Shown one piece after another: positions 49,963 to 61,121 of a stretch of 64,000 bases of DNA. The translations under genes and the position numbers were made by a program. The first letter of the stretch is position 1; each line of letters begins with the position of its first letter. Source of the DNA: Chersky-840 sp963811775 (GTDB lineage Bacteria; Actinomycetota; Acidimicrobiia; Acidimicrobiales; UBA8190); NCBI GenBank assembly GCA_963811775.1, contig CAWESO010000019.1:288136-352135 (forward strand). Reading direction: 5' to 3'. The notes under the pieces are model-generated. The model was not told the origin of the DNA and ran no database searches. It was given only the letters and a program-made list of their open reading frames with translations.

Positions 49963-51573
49963 TCAGGTTATCTCGACGACCATGCCCTCCCACCCTCGCA
50001 GGGTCAGATCCGCGTGAACGGAGTTGCCATCGCGGCTCCGGTCGGTGCTGAGGCAGATGGCGCCTGACACCGACGGCATTGCCACCTCGCTGTCGCTCAT
50101 GTTCAGCACGACTGCATGACGATCACCCCGGCACCAGGCCCACACCCCCAGTGGCGCCTCGACGGTGCGGTAGTTCCCCGAGTGAAGGTCAGGTGTCCGT
50201 CTGCGCAGGGCGATCAGGTCGTGGGCCAGCATCAGCATCGAATCGGGATCCGATCGCTGGTCGGCGACGTTGCAATGTGCGGTTGAGCCAAGGGGCAACC
50301 AGGGTTTCGCACCGGGATCGGAAAAGCCTCCACTGGGCTGGTCGTTCCAGTGCATGGGAGTGCGCATCGCATCGCGCCCGGCGTAGGCCGGCCAGTAGCG
50401 AACGCCGAGGGGGTCGCGCAGGTCATCCTTGGCGACCGGAACGTCTTCGAGGCCGATCTCGTCACCCTGGTAGATGACGGGCGTCCCTCGGAGAGACAGG
50501 AGCATGAGGAGCGCCAGCCGAGCCTTGCCCGGGTCGCCGTTGGCCCATCGTGACGCGAACCGCGCCATGTCGTGGTTGGAACCGGTCCACGCCGGCCACG
50601 CGTCAGGGGGAAGCAGCGACTCGGTGTCCTCGACGATCTGACGCATGGCGTCGCCGTCCAATGGTGCGGTGATGAAGGGGAAATTGAATGCGAGATGCAG
50701 CTCATCGCTGCCATCCCCGTAGTACTTCACCAGGTCGTCGACCTTGGCCGGTGTTTCTCCGACCAGTACCCGGTGTGGGCTGAAGGTTTCTGCCAACTGT
50801 CTCCACCGTCTGATGACGTCATGAACCTCGGGTCGGTTGCCGTTGTAGACCGACCGCTGCCCGAAGAGCTGGGCCTCAAAGTCGTCCTCGGCGGTCGCTG
50901 GTGGGTTGTCCCGGAGCTCGGCGTCCTTGACGATGATGTTGCAGACGTCGATGCGGAACCCCGCCACCCCGCGTTCGAACCAGAATCTGAATATGCGGTC
51001 GAATGCGGCCCGAACCTCTTCGCTCCACCAATTGAGATCCGGCTGCTCAGCGAGATGGTTATGCAGATAGAACTGGCCGGTCGTCAGATCGAGGGTCCAT
51101 GCCGGCCCCCCGAAGCTGCTCACCCAGTTGTTAGGCGGCGCGCCGTCAGGTTTCGGATCGGCCCAGACATACCAATCTCGCTTCGGGGCTGAGGGCGACG
51201 ACCGGGAGTCGACGAACCAAGGGTGGTCCTGGCTCGTGTGGTTCGGGACGATGTCGAGGAGGACGTGGATGTCGCGGTCGGCCGCAGCGGCAACGAGCGT
51301 GTCGAACGTCTCCATCGTCCCGAGCTCGGGCTCGACGGCGCAGTAGTCGGCAACGTCATAGCCCCAGTCGGCATTGGGCGAAACGGTGATCGGGCTGAGC
51401 CAGATCCCATCGACCCCCAGCCACTCGAGATAGTCGAGGTGGTCGACGATCCCTTGGAGATCGCCGACCCCGTCACCATTCGAATCGGCGAACGATCTCG
51501 GATAGATCTGGTAGAGGACGCCGGTCCGCCACCACGGGTCGTCGCCGCCCCCCGAATCTGCTGCTTGACTCAT
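49963..51573 (-). CDS. GH13 alpha-glucosidase, second copy
   Basis: 536 residues from ATG 51573, which overlaps the stop of the upstream solute-binding protein gene (ATGA). Same family as the enzyme at 6042-7769: 'TGVLYQIYPRSFADSNGDG', 'DIVPNHTSQDHPWF', 'FRIDVCNII' (nucleophile Asp), 'LVGETPAK' (acid/base Glu), 'GSNHDMARF' (stabiliser Asp). It lacks the Gly-Arg-Asp tract. No signal peptide, so it acts inside the cell on alpha-glucosides. Coupling to an ABC solute-binding protein is odd, because that protein resembles amino-acid-type rather than sugar-type binders. Confidence 0.9.
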   Translation of the reverse strand: MSQAADSGGGDDPWWRTGVLYQIYPRSFADSNGDGVGDLQGIVDHLDYLEWLGVDGIWLSPITVSPNADWGYDVADYCAVEPELGTMETFDTLVAAAADRDIHVLLDIVPNHTSQDHPWFVDSRSSPSAPKRDWYVWADPKPDGAPPNNWVSSFGGPAWTLDLTTGQFYLHNHLAEQPDLNWWSEEVRAAFDRIFRFWFERGVAGFRIDVCNIIVKDAELRDNPPATAEDDFEAQLFGQRSVYNGNRPEVHDVIRRWRQLAETFSPHRVLVGETPAKVDDLVKYYGDGSDELHLAFNFPFITAPLDGDAMRQIVEDTESLLPPDAWPAWTGSNHDMARFASRWANGDPGKARLALLMLLSLRGTPVIYQGDEIGLEDVPVAKDDLRDPLGVRYWPAYAGRDAMRTPMHWNDQPSGGFSDPGAKPWLPLGSTAHCNVADQRSDPDSMLMLAHDLIALRRRTPDLHSGNYRTVEAPLGVWAWCRGDRHAVVLNMSDSEVAMPSVSGAICLSTDRSRDGNSVHADLTLRGWEGMVVEIT

Positions 51574-53057
51574 CCCGCTGCCGGCAGAGGCTGCCAGTCG
51601 TTCACGATGACCCAGCACACCCCCTGCGGTATGTGATTCATCGGGAACTTGCATTGGCTCGAGGGCGGAGAGTTCGTGTGCAGGCGCACCACCCGGTACT
51701 CCGTCGGGCCGTAGAACTTGTTCGGACCGTACGTCAGTATCGGCGAGTAACCGCCGGGGAAGTTTGAGATCTTCGCCATCGACGCGTCGAACGTCCGTCT
51801 GTCGAGGTGTGGCCCCGCGGCGGTGGCCGCTGTCGCGAACAGACGAATCTCCTGACACCAACCCTGGACCGGGCCCTGCTCTTCGAGGAAGAACGACTGG
51901 TTCCCCGGGGGGATCTGCGGATAGACCCTGTGCCACGCCGTGAAGCAGCTGCGGACGCCGGGGTCATACCCGCCCTCCGACTCGGGCCGCGTGTCGTCGA
52001 TTCCGCCCAGGGTCTCGGTCGTCAACCCTTCTTGACCGTCGAGAGCCTTCCCATACGGGAATGGAAGGAGCCCCAGCGAGGACTCGATCGAGTCCTCGTA
52101 GTCCGACAGCAGGAGCTTGGGGAAGTACTTCTGTTGCGTCTCGGCCGCCAGGACCGGGAAGAAGACGTTGAACGGGATGAGCGGGATCACCGAGGTGACG
52201 CCGTCGGACCGAAGCTGCTGGATCACCAGGGGAGCCTCGGAGTCGGTGGAGGCGGTGTCGGACGGGTCCGATGCGATCGTCTTGACGATCGGCGTGATAC
52301 CGGCCCGCCGGAGGTCGGGGAGGAGGTACTGGTTGAGAGCGACTTCATCGCTGGCCCGATTCCCGGCGATGACCCCCACCTTGATGTTGTTCCCAATGAG
52401 CCCGGCGCTGACGCCCCACCCGACGGTCGCCTGCAAGATGGCAGCGTCGTCGGGTCCGGTCCACCACAGGTAGGGAGACCCTTCCTGGGTCCAGTTGGTC
52501 ACCGTCGTCCATTGACTCAGCAGGGGCGTGTGGCCTTCCTGGGTGATGCACAGCTGGTTGTCACCCGTCCATGTGCCCACTCCGTCGAGGACGGCGAAGG
52601 CAGGGGAGCCGCCGTCGGTCCAGTCCTTGCACAGGGCCCGCATGGCGGATTCGATGGTGGGGTCGAAGTTCACGATTTCCGGGTCGATCTTCCGACCGTT
52701 GATGCCACCGGCATCGTTGATGAGCTTGACGTACAGCCGGATCGCCTTGGTCTGCTCGCTGTACTCGATGTCCCCCGCGAATCCGAAGCTCGAGGCCAAC
52801 GACGACAGGTTGGACACCGGGAAGACGACCCTGATGCTGTGAGCAGAGACTCCCGCGGTGCTCGTGCTGGCGTGCACGGGGGTGACGACTGTGCTCGTCG
52901 TCGACGAGCTCTTGGATCCGCTCGGGGTCGCGGCGCCCACGGCGAAGACGACGCCGACGATCACGGCCACGGTGACGATCACGGCGGCGAGTTGCACGCC
53001 GACCGGCCTCCGGTGGAACCGTCGCCACGCTCTCCCCAGTCGTCCACCGCCCGGCAT
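51570..53057 (-). CDS. membrane-tethered ABC solute-binding protein (Leu/Ile/Val type)
   Basis: 495 residues, with GGAGGGTCG before the ATG. Basic start, then an uncleaved membrane anchor (~23-43) rather than a lipobox, then a Ser/Thr linker and a periplasmic-binding-protein type I fold: 'IRLYVKLINDAGGINGRKIDPEIVNFD' (split signature of LivJ-like proteins), 'SPAFAVLDGVGTW', 'VGVIAGNRASDEVAL'. Such proteins bind amino acids, amides, urea or aromatic acids. No permease or ATPase is adjacent, so it may be a receptor or have a distant transporter. First gene of a two-gene operon with a glucosidase. Confidence 0.82.
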   Translation of the reverse strand: MPGGGRLGRAWRRFHRRPVGVQLAAVIVTVAVIVGVVFAVGAATPSGSKSSSTTSTVVTPVHASTSTAGVSAHSIRVVFPVSNLSSLASSFGFAGDIEYSEQTKAIRLYVKLINDAGGINGRKIDPEIVNFDPTIESAMRALCKDWTDGGSPAFAVLDGVGTWTGDNQLCITQEGHTPLLSQWTTVTNWTQEGSPYLWWTGPDDAAILQATVGWGVSAGLIGNNIKVGVIAGNRASDEVALNQYLLPDLRRAGITPIVKTIASDPSDTASTDSEAPLVIQQLRSDGVTSVIPLIPFNVFFPVLAAETQQKYFPKLLLSDYEDSIESSLGLLPFPYGKALDGQEGLTTETLGGIDDTRPESEGGYDPGVRSCFTAWHRVYPQIPPGNQSFFLEEQGPVQGWCQEIRLFATAATAAGPHLDRRTFDASMAKISNFPGGYSPILTYGPNKFYGPTEYRVVRLHTNSPPSSQCKFPMNHIPQGVCWVIVNDWQPLPAAG

Positions 53058-53385
53058 CGACCCTCCTTCGTCGGCACCTCGTCTCGGGCGCCAAACATAG
53101 GCTGCGTGCTCGATCTTGAACTGATTTCGGACGCCGTCTCGTCCGAGGCTCGAAACTCAGATCGCACTTGTGATGGTCCTGGTCTCCTCACAGCCCCGGG
53201 TCGGCCCTCAGCCATTCGGGTCGGCGTCGTGGCCCCTCAGCGTCCCAAGGTGCCCACCAGAGGCGGTCAAACCTCATCCGAATCGCGGACTAAAGACCCT
53301 GGGTCGGAGGCATGTGAATGGGCCAACATGGCGGTAAGGAGTCAAGCGAGGAACATCGGTACACAGAGACCGAGGAAGGGCAGAA
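53058..53385. other. intergenic region between divergent genes
   Basis: 328 bp holding the promoters of the solute-binding protein (leftward) and the repeat-bearing membrane protein (rightward). I see only the ribosome binding sites and no palindrome, RNA gene or coding signal. Confidence 0.5.
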
Positions 53386-54042
53386 ATGGCTCTACCCACG
53401 CCACCAGGGCAGCGGAGACGGACGTTGTGGGCCCGACCGACGTCGCGGTCGGAGTCTCCTCCTCGTGAGGACGGCCAAGCGGCTCTACCCACGCCACCAG
53501 GACAGCGGAGACGGACGTTGTGGGCCCGACCGACGTCGCGGTCGGAGTCTCCTCCTCGTGAGGACGGCCAAGCGGCTCTACCCACGCCACCAGGACAGCG
53601 GAGACGGACGTTGTGGGCCCGACCGACGTCGCCGTCCGAGCATCCTCGTGAGGACGACCAAGGCGTCCCGGTCGCCGGGCGCTCACCTCTGCTGACGTTC
53701 TTGGTGGTCGCGGTAGTGGTCGGTGCCGCCATTGCCGCCTTCGTGGCTATCGCGAGCATCGGTGGACCCAACTATCAGGCGACGATAGAAAGTCTGACGC
53801 CGGACGGCGCAAGCCAGGTCTTTGCGGATGTCCAAGTGACGAACCTCAGCGGCACCGCCGCCACGCCAATCTGTGAGGTGGATTTGAGCTCGTCGGCAGG
53901 CGCCTTCACCGGCACGGGCACCTTCACGCTCGGCCAACCCCTCTCCAAGTCGTCGTCGGCGACGCAGTCCACCCTGATTCGGGTCACGACCGATGGCGCA
54001 ACCCGCGTGAACATCATCTCGTCCAGTGTGACGTGTAAGTAG
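53386..54042 (+). CDS. membrane protein with three 31-residue N-terminal repeats
   Basis: 218 residues from ATG with GAGGAAGGGC upstream. Residues 2-94 are three copies of a Pro/Arg/Ser-rich 31-mer that starts ALPTPPGQRRRTLWARP and ends PPREDGQA. Then a single membrane helix (~102-125) and a ~90-residue extracellular beta-rich domain with two Cys ('TPICEVDLSS' and the final 'SVTCK'). The repeats would be cytoplasmic, basic and disordered. The outer domain resembles FxLYD/DUF-type domains of actinobacterial membrane proteins. Function unknown. Confidence 0.75.
   Translation: MALPTPPGQRRRTLWARPTSRSESPPREDGQAALPTPPGQRRRTLWARPTSRSESPPREDGQAALPTPPGQRRRTLWARPTSPSEHPREDDQGVPVAGRSPLLTFLVVAVVVGAAIAAFVAIASIGGPNYQATIESLTPDGASQVFADVQVTNLSGTAATPICEVDLSSSAGAFTGTGTFTLGQPLSKSSSATQSTLIRVTTDGATRVNIISSSVTCK
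53389..53667 (+). repeat. 93-bp direct repeat, three copies
   Basis: Copies at 53389-53481, 53482-53574 and 53575-53667. The first two differ by about one base; the third diverges in its last third. They are in frame in the membrane protein gene. The near identity shows a very recent duplication. Confidence 0.92.
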
Positions 54043-54146
54043 TCGAAGCTCCGCTCACGGACTCGTCGCATGCCCTGATCGCTACGGACAGCCTTGTTGG
54101 CGAGCAGTCGAACCCATTGACCCGCGGCCATGGCCCGCCGTTGCTT

Positions 54147-54542
54147 CTAACCGGGCGGAGCGAAGAACTCCAGTGCGATGTTGTCAGGGTCGCGAAATGA
54201 GAGCCCTGATCCATAGGGGGCGTCCACGATGCCACCGTTCTCGATGCCGAGCTCGTTCAGTCTCGACAGCCACTGCTCGAGCTCGCCCCGGTTGGAGCAG
54301 GCGAACGCCAGGTGGTCGAGCCCTGGCTGCCGCTCATCGAAGGGCTCAGAGCCATGCGGATCAGGAAACTGGTGTATGCCGACGAGGGTCTGGCTTCCAA
54401 GGACCCAGACGACGTGATGAAACGGGCCTGTGTCCTCATCGAGAACGGGCTCGGCCCCGAAGAGGTTCTGATACCACGGTCTGCTGCGGCCAAGATCGGT
54501 GACGGTCAGCGCCACGTGAGTGACGGCGGGAAATTGAGGCAT
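54147..54542 (-). CDS. VOC-family (glyoxalase-like) protein
   Basis: 131 residues with GGAGGGCCACA before the ATG. Two beta-alpha-beta-beta-beta modules: 'VTHVALTVTDLGRSRPWYQNLFG' opens the first, 'LDHLAFACSNRGELEQWL' the second, and it ends 'FRDPDNIALEFFAPPG'. Candidate metal ligands are His in 'THVAL', His in 'LDHLAF' and Glu in 'LEFF', so the site is likely functional. Reaction unknown (isomerase, dioxygenase or thiol transferase). Confidence 0.87.
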   Translation of the reverse strand: MPQFPAVTHVALTVTDLGRSRPWYQNLFGAEPVLDEDTGPFHHVVWVLGSQTLVGIHQFPDPHGSEPFDERQPGLDHLAFACSNRGELEQWLSRLNELGIENGGIVDAPYGSGLSFRDPDNIALEFFAPPG

Positions 54543-54763
54543 TGTGGCCCTCCTTGATGCGCGGCGGCGCTCACCCTAGCCCCCCGTTCCACCGATCGCT
54601 CCAACTCTCCGAGCATTCCACCTGGATTCCCAGGCCTGTCTCAGGAACGCGGTCTCTCGTTCCCACCGGGCTCACTATCTAGTCGAATTCGGTCAGCGGG
54701 CAGAGGCCTGTCGACGAGAACCCGACCACTCACTATCGTCACGCATGTCACGAGGAGGTAGAC

Positions 54764-55060
54764 ATGAAATTCGTCCAACTGATCGAGTTCAAGACCGGCG
54801 ACCTTGACGCGTTCAACCGCACCCTCGACGAGTGGCTCGCCAAGACCAGTGGCGTCCGCACGCCGACCCGGGCGACGCAGGGCCGAGACCGGGACAACGA
54901 AAGAACCTACATCCATATCGTCGAGTTCCCGTCCTACGAGGCGGCCATGGAGAACTCGAACCGGCCCGAAACCGCAGAGTTCGCTGCTGCACTCGCCAAG
55001 CTGTGTGATGGCCCTCCGACGTTTCGCAACCTCGATGTCACGCGGGAAGAAGAGATGTGA
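54764..55060 (+). CDS. small ABM-like (dimeric alpha/beta barrel) protein
   Basis: 98 residues; GAGGAGGTAGAC precedes the ATG. 'MKFVQLIEFKTGDLDAFNRTLDEWLA' and 'YIHIVEFPSYEAAMENSNRPETAEFAAAL' follow the beta-alpha-beta pattern of the antibiotic biosynthesis monooxygenase-like fold. No cofactor motif. It may be a monooxygenase, a decarboxylase or a binding protein. Confidence 0.7.
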   Translation: MKFVQLIEFKTGDLDAFNRTLDEWLAKTSGVRTPTRATQGRDRDNERTYIHIVEFPSYEAAMENSNRPETAEFAAALAKLCDGPPTFRNLDVTREEEM

Positions 55061-55199
55061 TTCGCGCCGTCCCGACACCACCGGGGCTCTCACTCCGGTG
55101 GCAGCGGGCAACGACACCCGCCAGCTGACCTTTCTCCCGCCGGACGGTCGTGACCGCACGCGGCCGGCGTCTGGGCATTGACAAGGTGGACAAGACGGG

Positions 55200-55226
55200 G
55201 GTGGTCGCACCGCGCGACCGACCACC
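55200..55226. terminator. hairpin between convergent genes
   Basis: GGTGGTCG (55200-55207) pairs exactly with CGACCACC (55219-55226) over an 11-base loop, just before the 3' end of the opposing gene at 55239. Confidence 0.4.
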
Positions 55227-55238
55227 ATGACCGCGGGC

Positions 55239-55562
55239 TTACGGCACGTTCAGGAAGACCTTGCCGTTTGGACCGCGCACCATCAACTTGACGGTGTGGA
55301 ATTCCTTCCGCGCCGGAGTGGCTCCAGTCACCCGCTCGACTTCGTCACGGAACGCCTCCGATATTGCCTCGGAGTCTTCGAGGCCGTCGTCCCAAAAGGA
55401 CATGGCGACGATCTCGGGGCGACTACCTCCCGATTGAAGCGCGACGAACCCCAGGAACTGCGGGAGTGCCATGAATGCCGGAAGCACCTCTTCGCCGATG
55501 CGGCACTTCAGGTCCGGGACCTGATCAGGCTCCGCGAAGAAGCTCACGAGGCGAGTCATCAT
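55239..55562 (-). CDS. small ABM-like protein
   Basis: 107 residues from the first of two adjacent ATGs (55562); a GTG- or ATG-like start at 55580 would add six residues. 'TRLVSFFAEPDQVPDLKCRIGEEVLPAFMALPQFLGFVALQ' and 'PEIVAMSFWDDGLEDSEAISEAFRDEVERVTG', each read as separate segments, give the helix-strand pattern of stress-responsive A/B-barrel or antibiotic biosynthesis monooxygenase domains. Function unknown. Convergent with the similar-fold protein at 54764. Confidence 0.68.
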   Translation of the reverse strand: MMTRLVSFFAEPDQVPDLKCRIGEEVLPAFMALPQFLGFVALQSGGSRPEIVAMSFWDDGLEDSEAISEAFRDEVERVTGATPARKEFHTVKLMVRGPNGKVFLNVP

Positions 55563-55640
55563 CGCCCTGGACCACCGCACAGGGTGGGCAAAGCTACGAC
55601 GTCAGGTGCTTCGTCGCCGCGGTCCTGCCGAGCCGGATGA

Positions 55641-56018
55641 CTACCAGACAATCTGCAAGAGCTCCATCACGTGCAGCATCTTTCGTTCTGTCTCGGAGAG
55701 GTCGACGAATTCCAACCCCACGCGGGTACCGCCTTCGGGTCCGGGGCCGGTATTGCGCACTTGCCCGACGAGATGGATACCGACAGAGGCTCCGACCGGT
55801 GCTTGGACTTCAACCGTGAGCCGACGCCCGATGAGGTCCTCCGGCGGGGACCCGAAGAGCTCGAGCCCGACGCCGATGACCGAGATGTCGAGCATCTGGC
55901 ACTCGCCCCAATCCGCCCGCCGATCGTCTTCGACTCTGTACGTGCCGCGCCAACCAGCGTGCACCCGAGGCGCGCGCCGCCGGCGCTCCATCGACGTCTC
56001 TGGGTCTTCGGGCGTCAT
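55641..56018 (-). CDS. PilZ-domain c-di-GMP effector
   Basis: 125 residues from ATG 56018. 'RRRAPRVHAGWRGTYRVED' provides the R-x-x-x-R element and 'CQMLDISVIGVGLELFG' the D-x-S-x-x-G element that together bind c-di-GMP; 'GTRVGLEFVDLS' closes the barrel. It is a single-domain PilZ protein, so it must act through a partner. The two GGDEF-EAL proteins at 27 and 32 kb could set its ligand level. Confidence 0.85.
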   Translation of the reverse strand: MTPEDPETSMERRRRAPRVHAGWRGTYRVEDDRRADWGECQMLDISVIGVGLELFGSPPEDLIGRRLTVEVQAPVGASVGIHLVGQVRNTGPGPEGGTRVGLEFVDLSETERKMLHVMELLQIVW

Positions 56019-56098
56019 GTCTCGAAGGTACCGACTCGGTGCACCTTCGGCGGCTAGGCAACGCTCCTCAATGCCTAGACGAATGTCACCAGATGATG

Positions 56099-57085
56099 TC
56101 AGTCCGCCCGTTCGAGGAGCTTGGCCAGGAGTCCGGCTTGCGAATGCACACCAAACTTCTTGTAAATGGCGGTGAGATGGTTCCGCACGGTGCTCGGACT
56201 CAGGTACAAGGCGTCGGCGATGTCTCGTACCCGCTCGCCTCGGGCCAGGCGCATCAGAATCTCCCATTGCCGGGTGGACAGACTCTCAGATGGTCGGCAT
56301 GTACGGAGCGGGTCCATGCCTTCGAGGAGTTCGCAACCGCGCAAGGCAAACTGTTGGTGACGCTCGGAGTGCCCCGCGCCGTCGGGCTCGAAGGGGAGGG
56401 TCAGAGCCAGGCCAAGACGAGGAGGCGTATGGTGACAGATGGCGACGACCAGACCGCAGACCTCTTGCCACCCGTCGCCCCCGGCTCGAAGGCGCATCCG
56501 TAGTGTTGCTCCACCTCCATCGGCGGCAACTCGTCCAACGGCTGGGATGAAGTTCTGCACGTCGACGGGCTGAAGCAGGCCCAAGAGCGAGGCGCCCTTG
56601 TATGTCTTGGGCGGGCACCCGAGGATGCTTTCTATGTCACTACTGACATGTTCGATCGTCCAGTCGTGATCAGTCACGATGAGTGCTATCTGCACATTGG
56701 GTTGGAAGAGGGTCCCGGGAACCACCGACTCGGGCTCCATAGTCGCCAAGACGATTTTGTTCCCGTCCAGCGTCGTCAGCCGCACCCAGGCATTCACGGC
56801 TAACTCGGCTCCGTTGCCATTCTGAAGGTGGCGAACGGCGCGGTACCCGTCGATCGCCCCCTGCGCGAGCAGTTTTAGGCTGGCCTCGGTGGCGGGACGA
56901 TCTCTGGCGCTCACGAGGTCGAGTATCGGGACACCCTTCAGAGAGCTGGGTGTTCTGCCGAACAGGTTGTAGGCGGCCGTATTGGCACCCAGAATGGTCA
57001 AGTTGTCAGCGTCGAGGGCCACGACTGCAGAGGGGCTGAGGCGGAGGGTGTCCGCAACTGCCGCCGAGGTTGGTGTGCTTGTCAT
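56099..57085 (-). CDS. PAS-PAS-LuxR transcription regulator
   Basis: 328 residues from ATG 57085. Two PAS-like domains (~5-120: 'AVVALDADNLTILGANTAAYNLFGR' as two segments; ~130-230: 'IALIVTDHDWTIEHVSSDI') and a C-terminal LuxR helix-turn-helix (~265-325: 'LSTRQWEILMRLARGERV', 'LSPSTVRNHLTAIYKKFGV'). There is no receiver domain, so the PAS domains probably sense a small ligand, redox state or light directly. The next gene upstream is a class III cyclase on the same strand 120 bases away. Confidence 0.87.
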   Translation of the reverse strand: MTSTPTSAAVADTLRLSPSAVVALDADNLTILGANTAAYNLFGRTPSSLKGVPILDLVSARDRPATEASLKLLAQGAIDGYRAVRHLQNGNGAELAVNAWVRLTTLDGNKIVLATMEPESVVPGTLFQPNVQIALIVTDHDWTIEHVSSDIESILGCPPKTYKGASLLGLLQPVDVQNFIPAVGRVAADGGGATLRMRLRAGGDGWQEVCGLVVAICHHTPPRLGLALTLPFEPDGAGHSERHQQFALRGCELLEGMDPLRTCRPSESLSTRQWEILMRLARGERVRDIADALYLSPSTVRNHLTAIYKKFGVHSQAGLLAKLLERAD

Positions 57086-57207
57086 GGCAACCCAATCTCT
57101 GGGGTCCGTGACCCTGACTGAGATGGTCCTGGTGGTGCTTCCCGTGATGGTAGTCGTAGGAGATGCCGGTGCGTGGAGGGCCCGACCAGTCACGGACCCC
57201 CGGCGGT

Positions 57208-57957
57208 TCACCCCGCCGTTATCGGTTGCTGTGGGGAAAGGTCCGGCAACTCGAGGCCAGGGACGAGGCCGAGACTTTGAGCGGTACGGATTCGCCCTAG
57301 TCCCGGCAGCGTGATGCTCCGGGTGCCGAGTACCTTGATCCACGGAGGGAGGGTGGCGGCGGCGTAACCGACGGCGAGGAGTTCTTCGGGCCGCGCTGCT
57401 TGACACAACCGAGCTGCCAAATTGGTAGGGCGCCCTATGTAGTCGTCGCCGTCCATGATCAGAGCCTGTCCGTGTGCAAAGCCACCTCGGAGGGCCAGCG
57501 TCGATCCGTCGTAGCGCCCGATCAGCTCGACGGCGGTGGCGAGCGTCGGCCCCACCTGGACGCCGACGATCATCGCGCCGTCCCCCAGCCACTTCGCCAC
57601 CAGGACGCCGCGTCGTACGGCGATCTCGCGAGTAAGAGACCGGAACCTCGACAGGGCATCGATTGCGGCATGTTCGCCGTTGCTCGCGATGAAGCGGGTG
57701 AAGCCACACAGGTCGACGAAGGCAAAGGCCCGGTCCACCAGGGCGATTGTCGCGGCGATCTCGCGAGGCGCCTCGATCCCTCGACTTGACGGAGCCGTTC
57801 CCACCGCACCGGAGGGCGCGCTGCCCTCGGCGGCTTCGACCGGGGCGAGCGTGAAGCGATGGACCAAGTCGTGACCGGTTTCGCGGACCTGACTGACGAG
57901 GCCCTTGGTCGTGGGGGAAGATCGTTCTTCACCCCGTCTGTGTTCGGAAGCGGGCAC
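57208..57957 (-). CDS. class III adenylate/guanylate cyclase, single domain
   Basis: 249 residues from GTG. The catalytic domain occupies ~70-235: 'AFAFVDLCGFTRFIA' with the first metal Asp, 'VAKWLGDGAMIVGV' with the second, and 'YIGRPTNLAARLCQAA' with the Asn and Arg of the transition-state site. All essential residues are present. No transmembrane or sensor domain, so activity may be set by dimerisation or a partner. Second class III cyclase in the window. Confidence 0.85.
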   Translation of the reverse strand: MPASEHRRGEERSSPTTKGLVSQVRETGHDLVHRFTLAPVEAAEGSAPSGAVGTAPSSRGIEAPREIAATIALVDRAFAFVDLCGFTRFIASNGEHAAIDALSRFRSLTREIAVRRGVLVAKWLGDGAMIVGVQVGPTLATAVELIGRYDGSTLALRGGFAHGQALIMDGDDYIGRPTNLAARLCQAARPEELLAVGYAAATLPPWIKVLGTRSITLPGLGRIRTAQSLGLVPGLELPDLSPQQPITAG

Positions 57958-58282
57958 GATCCGATCCTAAAGGGGTCGCACCGTCGGCTGAATCCGCTGG
58001 CGATGAATTCTTCGAGAGCGACATGTGAACGGCACGCGCAACGTGGGTCACAGGCCCCATTGTTTTTGCGGGTGTTGTTCGAGGGGGCCACTTCCCTCCA
58101 CGCGATGCCTTCACTGCGCCGAGCGAGAAAGCGAGTGGTCGGGCGACTCGAGTGCGCGGTTGGCGGCGAGTCGCATCGGCCACCGATCTTCGAGCGTCCA
58201 CGCGGACAGGGGACCACGACGCCGAGAGACCGCGCGTCATACCCCCCTGTCGCCGTCGGCGCTTCGAGAATCGGAATTCCGG

Positions 58283-58356
58283 TGGAGGCGATGGGACTCG
58301 AACCCACGAACCTCCTGACTGCCAGTCAGGCGCTCTACCAGCTGAGCTACGCCCCC
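58283..58356 (-). tRNA. tRNA-Ala (anticodon GGC)
   Basis: Read on the minus strand: acceptor 5' GGGGGCG pairs with 3' CGCCTCC, giving the G3:U70 pair that identifies tRNA-Ala. The D arm GCTC..GAGC, the anticodon loop CTGACTGGCAGTCAGG with GGC, and the T arm GTGGGTTCGAGTCCCAT are all regular. CCA is not encoded (ACC then G). Confidence 0.95.
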
Positions 58357-58604
58357 CGGGACGAGCCGACAGGTTACCAGCCTGGTTTGGACCGACAGAG
58401 AAGGTGCGAGCGACGGCAGTTCCCGCCTTGCGGACGGCCGCGGGCTCCGGGGATTCGACGATCGACAGGGTCGAGCACGGGGGAGCGCGGCGCAAGTAGC
58501 CGTCTCCGGCCCCTCTCGTCGTCCGGCCTCTTCCCCGGGTCATGGCAGGCCGTCCGTTGTCGAGATTGTCGGAGGTCGATCGGCCGGTTCCCTAGAATCC
58601 GGCA

Positions 58605-61084
<2,480 letters not shown>

Positions 61085-61121
61085 CAACGCGGCCCGCGAC
61101 GGGGGCCCGTCGCCGAAGGTC

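Noticed and set aside
53389..53667. CRISPR-like array
   Set aside because: The 93-bp units are directly adjacent with no spacers and are in frame in a protein gene.
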